A program made the translations under genes and the position numbers. Shown here piece by piece: positions 32,178 to 40,902 of a stretch of DNA of 42,978 nt. Each line of letters opens with the position of its first letter. Position 1 is the stretch's first letter. The DNA is taken from the NCBI GenBank assembly GCA_028285035.1, contig JANQQF010000163.1, positions 1 through 42,978 on the forward strand. The letters are read 5' to 3'. Source of the stretch: Phycisphaerae bacterium. Lineage in GTDB: Bacteria; Chloroflexota; Anaerolineae; 4572-78; J111. The notes beneath the pieces were generated by a model, which saw nothing but the letters and a program-made list of their open reading frames with translations, was not told the DNA's origin and made no database searches.

Positions 32178-35100
32178 GATGTGTTTTCGCCTCCTCCATC
32201 AAGATCAGTAGTTTATCAAATTGAAAATCGTGGACAAGCTGTTTTAGGCCCGATGCCAACTCGGGATGGGTTTGTTCAATCTGCTCAAGCTGAGCTTCAA
32301 TCAACAGCAAGTCCAACGTTTCGATCGTTTCGGTCAGATGAGTTAGTTGTTCCATGGACAAGAGGGTCAACGCCTCAGTGGATAGACTGCTGTTGGAGTG
32401 AATCGAATTGGGTTGGGGATCGGCTTCAGCATAGAGAAAACGTACCCCAATATGTTGCTCCATCAAAACAAAAATATCAGCAGCCCGAAAGGGTTTGCGA
32501 AGATAATCATCACACCCTGCTTGTATCACGGCCTCACGCTCTTCTTCATAAGAGCTGGCCGTCAAAGCGATGATTTTGGTATCCATCGATGCGCCATTTG
32601 GCGGAGTTCCCTGTGCTTTTATCTGCCGGGTGGCTTCATACCCATCCATCACAGGCATCCGCATATCCATCCAGATCAGATGGGGTTGCCAGGTCTGCCA
32701 AATATCCAGAGCCTGTTGGCCGTCTGCCGCCTCCCGGAGTTCAAAGCCTAACGGATGGAGTAGTTTAACAACCAATTGGCGATTAATCGGCTGATCGTCA
32801 ACTACTAAGATGCGATAGTGGGGCTGGTCTGGAGCCAGGGCAATAACGTTTCGTTGGGGTTGATAGGCTTGATCTTCAACTTGATCAGCCGTCACAGTCT
32901 CCACAAATATTTCAAATTCAAACGTAGTGCCTTGTCCAACTTGACTATCAACTGAGATAGTCCCCCCCATCAGGTGCGCAAATTGTTGGCTAATCGATAA
33001 TCCCAGCCCAGTTCCGGTGTTTGCGCGTCGCCCGCTATGCGTTTGACTAAAAACCTCAAAAAGTTGTCCCCTCTCATTGGGAGCAATACCGACTCCTGTA
33101 TCAATAACCTGGAAGGTTAGAGGAATTCGATGTTGATTCCGCGCTCTAGCCTCAACTTTCAACATTATTCCCCCGCGCTCCGTAAACTTAACCGCATTGC
33201 CCACAAGATTGATCAAAACCTGACGCAACTTTACTGCATCAACATAAACGAAACGTGGCACAGCTTCATCTAGTTCTAAGTGTAACTCTAGCTGTTTCTG
33301 CCCTGCTGTTTGGGCAAACATATCGATGACCTCAACCAGGAGAGAGCATAAATCGGTAGATATTGGGTCGAGGGTCATCTGCTCCGACTCGATTTTGGAA
33401 AGGTCCAAGACTTGATTAATCAAGGTTAGTAAATGCTCCCCACTCCGGCTAATGATATTCAAATTTTCTAGGTTATCCTCGGTCAGCGTTTTATTGCGTT
33501 GTATCACCTCTGCAAATCCTAAAATCGCGTTAAGTGGTGTTCTGAGTTCGTGATTCATATTGGCCAAAAATCTACTTTTGGCCCGATTAGCCGCCTCGGC
33601 TTCGACTTGCAGCCGTTTGGCTCTCTCTAAAGCTGAGGCCAGAGCCTGCTCGGCTTTTACCCGATCCGTAATATTGAGGCCAATACCACCAACCAAGGGA
33701 GATTTATTCGCCCGTACAATTCTAAATTTGGTGGTTTCAAAAATATGTTCATTACCATTTTTATCTGAAAGGGTTTCTTCTATTCTAATTGGTTCATTAG
33801 CTAAGGTATTCTGATCATTGATCGTCATCGCTTCAACATCATTAGGAATAGGCTGAAACAAGGCTTGGGGAGGCACTTCAATAGCATCTTCTGTGGCAAA
33901 AAACTCTTTATTGTACTGATTCAGGTAGATCGTTTGACCACTCTCTTCCTTAATAAAGACACGATGAGGCAACATATCCATAAATTGGGTAAATTGCTCC
34001 TGGCTTTCCCGGAGGGCTTCCTCGGCCCGTTTGCGCTCGGTCACCTCGGTCATGGTGACCAAGACGCCAATGGCATCATCATCCGAGCCAAAAAAGGGTG
34101 ACTTCGACACCTGATAGTACCGTTTTGAGCCATCAGGTTGGTCATACGCCGACTCGTGATTACGAAATCCCTCCAGGCTATCCAAAACTTGCCGATCCTC
34201 CGCCAGCCAGAGATGCGCATACTTTTTCGCCTCTTCAGCGTGCCATTCCTCCTGTCCGATCACCTCACCCACGTTGGCGTTGCTTAGACCGTGAGCCTCC
34301 TGGTTCAAGAGCAGATAACGCCCATCTCGATCCCAAACAAAGATGGGGTCGGGAATGGCATCAATCACCTGCCGCAGAAACGTGCGTTGCTCGGCCACGG
34401 CCTGTTCGCTGGCTTGCAATCGTTCGGTCTGAGCCACCAGCTCTTGAGTCCGGTTGGCCACCTGCTGCTCCAAATCCGCATAAGATCGCTGCAATCGACC
34501 AGCCATTTCATTAAATGTACCGGCCAGCACCCCTAATTCATCTCTCCGTTCGATTTGCACTCGGGTGCCTAAATCACCTTGAGCTAGGGCTTGAGCCCCT
34601 GCATGAAGTTTACCCAGATCACGGGTGAGGGGGCGCATGTAAAAAAACTCAAGCAGGATGATAAATAGCAAACAACTCAAAACAGCAACGATAACAGCCG
34701 GGAGAATGGGCGGGCCAGGCGGGACAACAACCCTGCCCCGAGCCAGCATACTAACGACAAACCAATCCAGCCCTGCAATCACTGGGGTCGCTGATGTTAC
34801 CGGAACCGCGAGGATTTGGGTTTCCCCCCATGAGGTATCAAAGCTTTGGAGGCTATTCATCGATTGCTTGATAGGCAAAGGCTGTTCTTGAAATTCCGCT
34901 AAGGTTTCCGGCCCATAAATCGCCTGCCCGTTGTGATCAGCTAAAATGGTGTGCCCCAAATCACTTTCTTGAAATTGATCGATGATCTGAGTAATTAGCG
35001 TGGCCTCAACTGTGCCATACAAACCGCCAATGATGGTGTTGTTACTATCGTCATAAATCGGCAGGGCCAACCCCATTTGTTGACCTGAACGATCGGTGGG

Positions 35101-35709
35101 GTCTGACTCAGGCCCAGCAAGATAGGCTGTTTCGCCCGCTTGCAACGCTTGCCACCAGGCTTCGTTGGTTTGAACATAATCACTCGGCAGATAGCTCGCG
35201 GCAATGACGACCCCGTGTTGGTCAACGAGCAAAAAATCGGTTTCAAAGCCTAATGTGGTGGCAAGCCCTTCTTGGTGAGCGGCAAAGAGCTGAGCCGAAA
35301 TATCATTCAAGACAATCGCGCTCACAATCTCCACCTCAGACGGATTTTCCCGCGTCAAAGCTTCACGCCAAGCCTGATTCCGCCCTTCAAGTGTGGCTGA
35401 TATATCCTCATCCGTCAGCCCAGCATATTCATTTGACGCTGCCTGCAAAGCACCCTTGATTGCCTCCTGCTGAGACAAAATGTGCATCTGGGCGAGATGT
35501 CCCTCAAGGGCTTGATCAATTTGTTGGGCTTGGGAAACCGCGAGGGTTTCCAGATGATCCTTCATTGCGCTCTCCAGCGGCGAGTCGCCCACGAGAACAA
35601 TGGCAATAGCGGTGATGATGCTGGCGATGATGATCGTGGATATCACCAAGAAGGGCAATCGACGCGAAATTGAGGCGATCGGTAAGCGGGTCGCGTTAGG
35701 ACTTGTCAT
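32164..35709 (-). CDS. Cache-HAMP-PAS-PAS hybrid sensor histidine kinase with receiver domain
   Basis: This 1181-residue membrane kinase has its first transmembrane segment at about 18-42 and an extracytoplasmic Cache-like sensor to about 325. A second transmembrane segment lies at about 335-357, followed by HAMP (RPLTRDLGKLHAGAQALAQG) and a coiled coil. Two PAS domains follow (DAIPDPIFVWDRDGRYLLLN; MLPHRVFIKEESGQTIYLNQ). HisKA has the phospho-His near residue 720 in NHELRTPLNAIL. HATPase_c has NAVKFT, DTGVGI and GTGLGLSIS. The receiver has DD and Asp near 1014 in WMDMRMPVMDGYE. A C-terminal helical tail of about 80 residues may stand in for an HPt domain, but I see no clear phospho-His. It forms an operon with the LuxR response regulator. 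The ligand is unknown; the convergent amtB-glnK pair may or may not be related. Confidence 0.93.
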   Translation of the reverse strand: MTSPNATRLPIASISRRLPFLVISTIIIASIITAIAIVLVGDSPLESAMKDHLETLAVSQAQQIDQALEGHLAQMHILSQQEAIKGALQAASNEYAGLTDEDISATLEGRNQAWREALTRENPSEVEIVSAIVLNDISAQLFAAHQEGLATTLGFETDFLLVDQHGVVIAASYLPSDYVQTNEAWWQALQAGETAYLAGPESDPTDRSGQQMGLALPIYDDSNNTIIGGLYGTVEATLITQIIDQFQESDLGHTILADHNGQAIYGPETLAEFQEQPLPIKQSMNSLQSFDTSWGETQILAVPVTSATPVIAGLDWFVVSMLARGRVVVPPGPPILPAVIVAVLSCLLFIILLEFFYMRPLTRDLGKLHAGAQALAQGDLGTRVQIERRDELGVLAGTFNEMAGRLQRSYADLEQQVANRTQELVAQTERLQASEQAVAEQRTFLRQVIDAIPDPIFVWDRDGRYLLLNQEAHGLSNANVGEVIGQEEWHAEEAKKYAHLWLAEDRQVLDSLEGFRNHESAYDQPDGSKRYYQVSKSPFFGSDDDAIGVLVTMTEVTERKRAEEALRESQEQFTQFMDMLPHRVFIKEESGQTIYLNQYNKEFFATEDAIEVPPQALFQPIPNDVEAMTINDQNTLANEPIRIEETLSDKNGNEHIFETTKFRIVRANKSPLVGGIGLNITDRVKAEQALASALERAKRLQVEAEAANRAKSRFLANMNHELRTPLNAILGFAEVIQRNKTLTEDNLENLNIISRSGEHLLTLINQVLDLSKIESEQMTLDPISTDLCSLLVEVIDMFAQTAGQKQLELHLELDEAVPRFVYVDAVKLRQVLINLVGNAVKFTERGGIMLKVEARARNQHRIPLTFQVIDTGVGIAPNERGQLFEVFSQTHSGRRANTGTGLGLSISQQFAHLMGGTISVDSQVGQGTTFEFEIFVETVTADQVEDQAYQPQRNVIALAPDQPHYRILVVDDQPINRQLVVKLLHPLGFELREAADGQQALDIWQTWQPHLIWMDMRMPVMDGYEATRQIKAQGTPPNGASMDTKIIALTASSYEEEREAVIQAGCDDYLRKPFRAADIFVLMEQHIGVRFLYAEADPQPNSIHSNSSLSTEALTLLSMEQLTHLTETIETLDLLLIEAQLEQIEQTHPELASGLKQLVHDFQFDKLLILMEEAKTHHEQF

Positions 35710-35758
35710 TTTTAAGAACCATTACAAATAATTAAGTCGGTTTACAGAACTACCACGT

Positions 35759-35786
35759 ATTATAACATCCCTAGCCTCGGTAGGCT
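35759..35786 (-). promoter_or_regulatory. Promoter and dyad for the hybrid kinase operon
   Basis: On the minus strand a perfect TATAAT (35764-35759) lies about 50 bases before the start codon. Upstream of it AGCCT-CGGT-AGGCT (35773-35786) is a small dyad in the spacer/-35 zone, where no good -35 is seen. This suggests an operator. Confidence 0.45.
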
Positions 35787-35810
35787 GTAAGCCAAAAGTA
35801 CAACCTAACT

Positions 35811-35876
35811 GTCCAGATCGCATGACAACCGTGCCCAGTTCGCATGACAGACACACCCTCCCAACTCTGTTACATT
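35811..35876 (+). promoter_or_regulatory. Promoter with two GACA-type repeats 22 bp apart (site D)
   Basis: GTCCAGATCGCATGACA (ends 35827) and GCCCAGTTCGCATGACA (ends 35849) are 22 bp apart, two helical turns. CAGACA (35848-35853), a 17-base spacer and TACATT (35871-35876) follow as in the other sites. The transcript would have a leader of about 300 bases before 36183. Confidence 0.6.
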
Positions 35877-36033
35877 AAAGATGCAGACAGAATAATTGGG
35901 ATTAAGGAAATAAATCGGTAATACGAACGGTATGAGTTATCGACGACTCTACCCTCTCTAGCTCCCCCTGCAAGGGCAATGGCGTTAAGTTAGTGTTATG
36001 TAAAATAGCAAGTTAGCGGGATAACATAGATTT

Positions 36034-36106
36034 CTACCTCCCCCAGCCCCTCCTGCAAGGAGGGGAGTCGAGCTTCCACCCTTGCAGGGGGGATTGAGGG
36101 GGGTAG
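36034..36106. repeat. REP-like imperfect inverted repeat
   Basis: A 27-base left arm (CTACCTCCCCCAGCCCC..., 36034-36060) is the near-complement of the right arm (36080-36106, ending GAGGGGGGTAG), with a 19-base spacer. A related half-element lies near 35962. It is in the leader of the 36183 gene. Confidence 0.55.
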
Positions 36107-36182
36107 AGGCGTCGTTTGCAATATATTACCAAATTAAACTATCAATCCCGTCAATCTACCCGAACCCCAAAAGGAGAACCTG

Positions 36183-39100
36183 ATGACTCAACCATCTCAT
36201 CACATCGACAAACCCTTATTCATTCTACTCATCGTGTTAGCGACGTTCTTTGGATTGACCCACCCCGCTTTGGCCCAAGGTCCCATCTACGTGGACAAAA
36301 ATGCCACCAGTGGAGCCAACAACGGCACCGACTGGGCCAACGCCTATACCGATTTGCAAAGTGCCCTTGGCGCGGCCACCAGCGGCGATGAAATTTGGGT
36401 GGCAGAGGGCGTTTACACCCCCGGTCTCAACCGGAGCGACACCTTCACCCTAAGCGAAGGCATTCAGCTCTACGGCGGCTTTGCGGGCAGCGAAGCCAGC
36501 CGTGACGAACGGGCTTGGACCACCAACCGCACCGTCCTCAGCGGTGACATCGGCGGTGATGACCTGACCGATGCCAGCGGGGTGGTCACCACCACCGCCC
36601 ACATCAACGGCGACAACAGCTACCACATCGTCTGGGCCGATGGAAAAACAGGCGATCCTATCAATGAAACAACGGTCCTGGATGGCTTTATCATCACCGC
36701 TGGGCAGGCCACGGGTAGCGGTGATGACGATAAAGTGGGGGGTGGCTTCTACTGTGCCGGGGATGGCAGCGGCAATCAATGTAGCCCCAGCTTAAGCAAC
36801 CTCACCTTCATTGGTAATTTCGCTACCGATCTTGGTGGAGCTGTGTTCAACAGCGGGTACGACTCCGGGGAGAGCAGTCCGGTTCTGACCAACATTAGCT
36901 TTTTGGGCAATGTAACGGGTGACGCTGGCGGGGCCATATTCAATGATGGCTTTCAGGGCAGCAGTAGCCCGACCTTACTCAATGTGATCTTCTCTGGCAA
37001 CCAGACAGCCTATGGCGGCGCCATCTACAACAGCGGCTCTTTCTTTGGCGAAAGCTCGCCCAGCCTGATCAATGTGACCTTTGCTAACAACAGTGCGACC
37101 ACTGAGGGTGGGGCAATGCACAATGCGGGTGATGTATTTGGCAAGAGCAGTCCTAGCCTAATCAATACGATTTTTTGGGCCAACACGGCACCAACGGGAA
37201 ATCAGCTTTACAACAGTGAGGCTGCCCCCATCATCAGCTACACCCTGATCCCCAACGACAGCAACGATATCGTCAACCAATCCAGTAACGTGACATACGG
37301 CTCAAATGTCGTCAATGACGATCCTTTGTTTGTTGATGCCCTTGGCCTAGATCGACTCAGCGGCACTTTGGATGACGACCTGCGCTTGTTCGATGCCTCG
37401 CCCGCCATTGATGCGGGGGATAATACCGCCCTTCCTAGTGGCCTAATCACTGATGTAGGGGGCGACCCTCGTTTCTATGATGATACCGATGTGCCCGATA
37501 CGGGCAATGGCACAACGCCTTTGGTTGATATAGGTGCCTACGAGCGGCAAAGCGACAGCTTCTGTGTTTCCCCTTTATATGTGGATCGACAAGCCACGGG
37601 GGATAACAGTGGCTTGAATTGGGACGACGCCTTTACCGATTTGCAAACGGCCTTGAACCATCCACTCGTGACCACCTGCCCCGCTCCTGAACTCTGGATC
37701 ACCAGGGGGGTCCACACCCCTGGCTCCAGCCAAAGCGATCACTTTACCCTGACCAGTGGCACGCAGCTTTATGGCGGTTTTGTGGGCACGGAGACAAGCC
37801 GCGACCAGCGTAATTGGGAGAGTTACCCTACCATCCTCAGCGGCGACATCGACCGCGATGACACCACCGATATCTATGGGGTGGTCAGTTCAATCGACGA
37901 CATTAATGGCACCAACAGCTACCACGTCGTGGTGCTGGATGGCACGGGCGGCAACCCAATTACGGCGGATACGGTGCTGGATGGTGTGATCATCACCGCT
38001 GGGGTGGCCGATGACACCTCCGATGTGTTTAATCAACGCGGCGGAGGTCTGTACTGCAACGGCGGGGGCAGTGGCAGCGAGTGTAGCCCTACCCTCGACA
38101 ATCTCACCTTTTCCGGCAATCTAGCGCAGGATGGCGGGGCCATGTTCAACGACGGGGCTGAAGGCGGGCGGAGTAACCCCGATCTGAGCGAGATCACCTT
38201 TATCGGCAATGAGGCGAGTAACGGCGGGGCGATCTTTAACAATGGGGTCAGCGGTGACAGTAGCCCCAGCCTGACCGACGTGACCTTTCAGGGCAATCAG
38301 GCCGATTTTACGGGTGGGGCCATCGTAAACACCGCTTGGAACGCCAGCGGACGCAGCAATCCGACCTTACACAATGTCACTTTTGTCGGCAACAGTGCCC
38401 ACCTCTTCGGCGGGGGTGGGGCCATCTTCAACTATGCTCTAGGCGGGGCCGAGAGCAGCCCCAGCCTGACCAACGTCCTCTTTTCCGGCAACAGTGCGCC
38501 GAGCGGTGGGGCGATCTATCATCAGGCTACCGCTGGCAGTGACAGCCAGCCGACGCTGATCAACGTCACCTTTGCCAATAACACAGCCACCGATGGCGGG
38601 GCGATGTACAATGCTGGCGATCCCATTGATTTAACCCCGATCCTGACCAACGTTATTCTGTGGGGTAACACCGCCACAGGCAGCGGCAGCCAAATCTACA
38701 ACGATGCCACCACGCCCGTCATCAGCTACAGTCTCATCCAAAGTGATGCCAAGGCCATTGCCAATGTCAATGGTGCCTCCATCACGTATGGTCCCAACAT
38801 CGTAACTAGCGACCCCCTGTTTAACGACGCCCTCGGCGACGATGGGATCAGCGGCACGCTCGATGACGATCTCAGCTTGGGGAACAACTCACCTGCCACC
38901 GATGCGGGGGACAATGGCGCTATATCTAGCGCGGCCACAACCGACCTCGATGGCAATTCCCGTTTCTTTGATGATGTCGGAGTCGTGGATACGGGGAATG
39001 GTTCGGCCCCAATTGTGGATATGGGGGCCTATGAGCGGCAAGCGAAGAGTTGTGCCAATACCAGCGGGACCATCTATGTCAATCACGCCGCGATGGGTGC

Positions 39101-40772
39101 AAACAATGGCAACGACTGGACCAATGCGTTTGTTGATTTGCAGAATGGCCTGACCTTGGCCACGGATTGCGCCCCGATTGAGGTGTGGGTGGCGCAGGGC
39201 ATTTACACCCCTGGCCTCACCCAAAGCGACACCTTTAGCCTGACGGCCAATGTTCAAGTTTACGGCGGCTTTGTCGGCAGCGAAACAGAGCGCGACCAAC
39301 GCGATTGGGAAGCCAATCCGACCATCCTCAGTGGCGACATCGACGGCAATGATACCACTGATGCCAACGGAGTCGTCATCACAACCGACCATATCAATGG
39401 CGACAACAGCTATCACGTCGTCTCGGCGGATGGGGGCTGGCCCACACCCTACATTACCCCAGATACCATTCTAGATGGCTTTACCATCACGGCGGGGCAG
39501 GCGAATGGGACGGATGATGACAGCCACGGCGGCGGCTTGCACTGCGAGGGGAGTGGCCCACCTGCCAAGGCCAATCAATGTAGCCCCACCTTACGCAATC
39601 TTAATTTCTATGGAAATCTGGCGGATCTGGGTGGAGCCATCTTTGTGGGCGGGGTCTATGTGTACAATGTTCCGCTTCTGGAAAATGTGACCTTCTCCGG
39701 CAACTCGGCGCGGAACGGCGGGGCGATGCACAACAGCAGCGGGTCGGGAACCACCAACCCCACCCTGCGAAACGTGACCTTCATTGACAACACAGCCACG
39801 AGTAGCGGCGGAGCCATCTATAACAATGGTCATTTCAGCACGACCAGTCCCAAGCTGTTCAACGTCACATTCTTTGGCAATTCAGCCAATAGCAATGGCG
39901 GGGCGATGTACAACTACGGGGCCTCTGACGGGGAAAGTGATCCCAGCTTGGAAAACGTTCTCTTCTCTAGGAACACGGCGGGCAACAACGGCGGCGCGAT
40001 GTACAACCAAGGGCGTTACGGCCAGAGCAATCCCACTTTGACTAACGTCACCTTCGCCAACAACACCGCGACCAATCTGGGTGGCGCGATGTACAACAAT
40101 GGCTCCGAATTCGCCGGTAACCTTGGGCAAAGTCAGCCCACGCTCAACAACGTCATTCTGTGGGGCAACACCGCTAAGACGGGCAGCCAACTCTACAACG
40201 AAGTGGCTACCCCCATCATCAACTACACCCTTATCCAAAGCGACAGTGCGGATATAAACCATCCGAACGCCATCGTCGGGATCACCTCAACCGTCACCTA
40301 TGGCGACGGTATCGTAACCGATGACCCGCGTTTTACCGATGCCCTCGGCGCGGACGGTGTCAGCGGCACCTCAGATGACGACTTACGCCTGTCCGACGGC
40401 TCCCCCGCCATCGATGTAGGAGACAACAGCGTTGTCACCGAATCCACCGATTTGGCCGGTGACACCCGCATCCGTCACAACACCGTCGATTTAGGGGCCT
40501 ACGAAGCCCCCGTTTTCGACCTAACCCTCACCCAAGTCGGTTCCGGCACAGTCACAGTCGAGCCAGCCCAGTCCGCCTACTACAGCGGCACGGTCATCAC
40601 CTTGACCGCCGTCGTATCCGACGCCACCACCTTCGGCTGGAGCGGCGATCTCAGTGGGGGCAGTTCGCCCATCAGCTTGATGATGGACAGTGATAAGGTG
40701 GTGACGGCGACGTTTACCGCGTCAGGAGTCTCGGCAGAGTATCAGGTTTATTTGCCGTTGGTGGTGAGATAG
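36183..40772 (+). CDS. Exported protein of three tandem beta-helix units with an InlB-B-repeat-like end
   Basis: This 1529-residue protein has a signal peptide (LFILLIVLATFFGLTHPALA|Q) and AAAGGAG before the ATG. Three large units of about 430-500 residues begin at about residues 33, 463 and 962 with IYVDKNATSGANNGTDWANA-like sequence. Each continues with AYTDLQ, EIWVAxGVYTPG, YGGFxGxExxRDxR and LSGDIxxxD. Parallel beta-helix rungs (GGAIFN, GGAMYN, NVTFxGN) follow. Each closes with LDDDLxLxxxSPAxDxGDN and VDxGAYE. The arrangement is that of secreted pectate-lyase-fold proteins without visible catalytic residues. The end (VGSGTVTVEPAQSAYYSGTV...FGWSGDLSGG...VVTATF) resembles divergent InlB B-repeats. 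The tail VYLPLVVR ends in Arg instead of Lys. Three stacked helices would give a long rod; adhesion is inferred. Confidence 0.87.
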   Translation: MTQPSHHIDKPLFILLIVLATFFGLTHPALAQGPIYVDKNATSGANNGTDWANAYTDLQSALGAATSGDEIWVAEGVYTPGLNRSDTFTLSEGIQLYGGFAGSEASRDERAWTTNRTVLSGDIGGDDLTDASGVVTTTAHINGDNSYHIVWADGKTGDPINETTVLDGFIITAGQATGSGDDDKVGGGFYCAGDGSGNQCSPSLSNLTFIGNFATDLGGAVFNSGYDSGESSPVLTNISFLGNVTGDAGGAIFNDGFQGSSSPTLLNVIFSGNQTAYGGAIYNSGSFFGESSPSLINVTFANNSATTEGGAMHNAGDVFGKSSPSLINTIFWANTAPTGNQLYNSEAAPIISYTLIPNDSNDIVNQSSNVTYGSNVVNDDPLFVDALGLDRLSGTLDDDLRLFDASPAIDAGDNTALPSGLITDVGGDPRFYDDTDVPDTGNGTTPLVDIGAYERQSDSFCVSPLYVDRQATGDNSGLNWDDAFTDLQTALNHPLVTTCPAPELWITRGVHTPGSSQSDHFTLTSGTQLYGGFVGTETSRDQRNWESYPTILSGDIDRDDTTDIYGVVSSIDDINGTNSYHVVVLDGTGGNPITADTVLDGVIITAGVADDTSDVFNQRGGGLYCNGGGSGSECSPTLDNLTFSGNLAQDGGAMFNDGAEGGRSNPDLSEITFIGNEASNGGAIFNNGVSGDSSPSLTDVTFQGNQADFTGGAIVNTAWNASGRSNPTLHNVTFVGNSAHLFGGGGAIFNYALGGAESSPSLTNVLFSGNSAPSGGAIYHQATAGSDSQPTLINVTFANNTATDGGAMYNAGDPIDLTPILTNVILWGNTATGSGSQIYNDATTPVISYSLIQSDAKAIANVNGASITYGPNIVTSDPLFNDALGDDGISGTLDDDLSLGNNSPATDAGDNGAISSAATTDLDGNSRFFDDVGVVDTGNGSAPIVDMGAYERQAKSCANTSGTIYVNHAAMGANNGNDWTNAFVDLQNGLTLATDCAPIEVWVAQGIYTPGLTQSDTFSLTANVQVYGGFVGSETERDQRDWEANPTILSGDIDGNDTTDANGVVITTDHINGDNSYHVVSADGGWPTPYITPDTILDGFTITAGQANGTDDDSHGGGLHCEGSGPPAKANQCSPTLRNLNFYGNLADLGGAIFVGGVYVYNVPLLENVTFSGNSARNGGAMHNSSGSGTTNPTLRNVTFIDNTATSSGGAIYNNGHFSTTSPKLFNVTFFGNSANSNGGAMYNYGASDGESDPSLENVLFSRNTAGNNGGAMYNQGRYGQSNPTLTNVTFANNTATNLGGAMYNNGSEFAGNLGQSQPTLNNVILWGNTAKTGSQLYNEVATPIINYTLIQSDSADINHPNAIVGITSTVTYGDGIVTDDPRFTDALGADGVSGTSDDDLRLSDGSPAIDVGDNSVVTESTDLAGDTRIRHNTVDLGAYEAPVFDLTLTQVGSGTVTVEPAQSAYYSGTVITLTAVVSDATTFGWSGDLSGGSSPISLMMDSDKVVTATFTASGVSAEYQVYLPLVVR

Positions 40773-40783
40773 GCCATTGAGGT

Positions 40784-40807
40784 GTGACGAGTGAATTCGC
40801 TCGTCAC
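40784..40807 (+). terminator. Hairpin after the triple beta-helix gene
   Basis: GTGACGAG / CTCGTCAC with an eight-base loop lies 12 bases after the stop codon, but no T-run follows directly. It is a weak terminator candidate in the gap before the convergent truncated kinase gene. Confidence 0.45.
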
Positions 40808-40902
40808 TCGTCAATCAACAAAAATTTCAAGGTTCACTTGTTGGGTGGTAACAGATGAAAAATCGACAAAATCTACCAGGACTCAGAAAACAGATTTATT
40901 GT

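Larger units (their letters stand above)
35710..36182. other. 473-bp non-coding stretch between divergent kinase and beta-helix genes
   Basis: It contains a minus-strand promoter for the kinase (35759-35786), promoter D (35811-35876), a partial repeat fragment CTCCCCCTGCAAGGG at about 35962-35976, a REP-like inverted repeat (36034-36106) and an AAGGAG ribosome site before 36183. No gene is supported. Confidence 0.7.
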
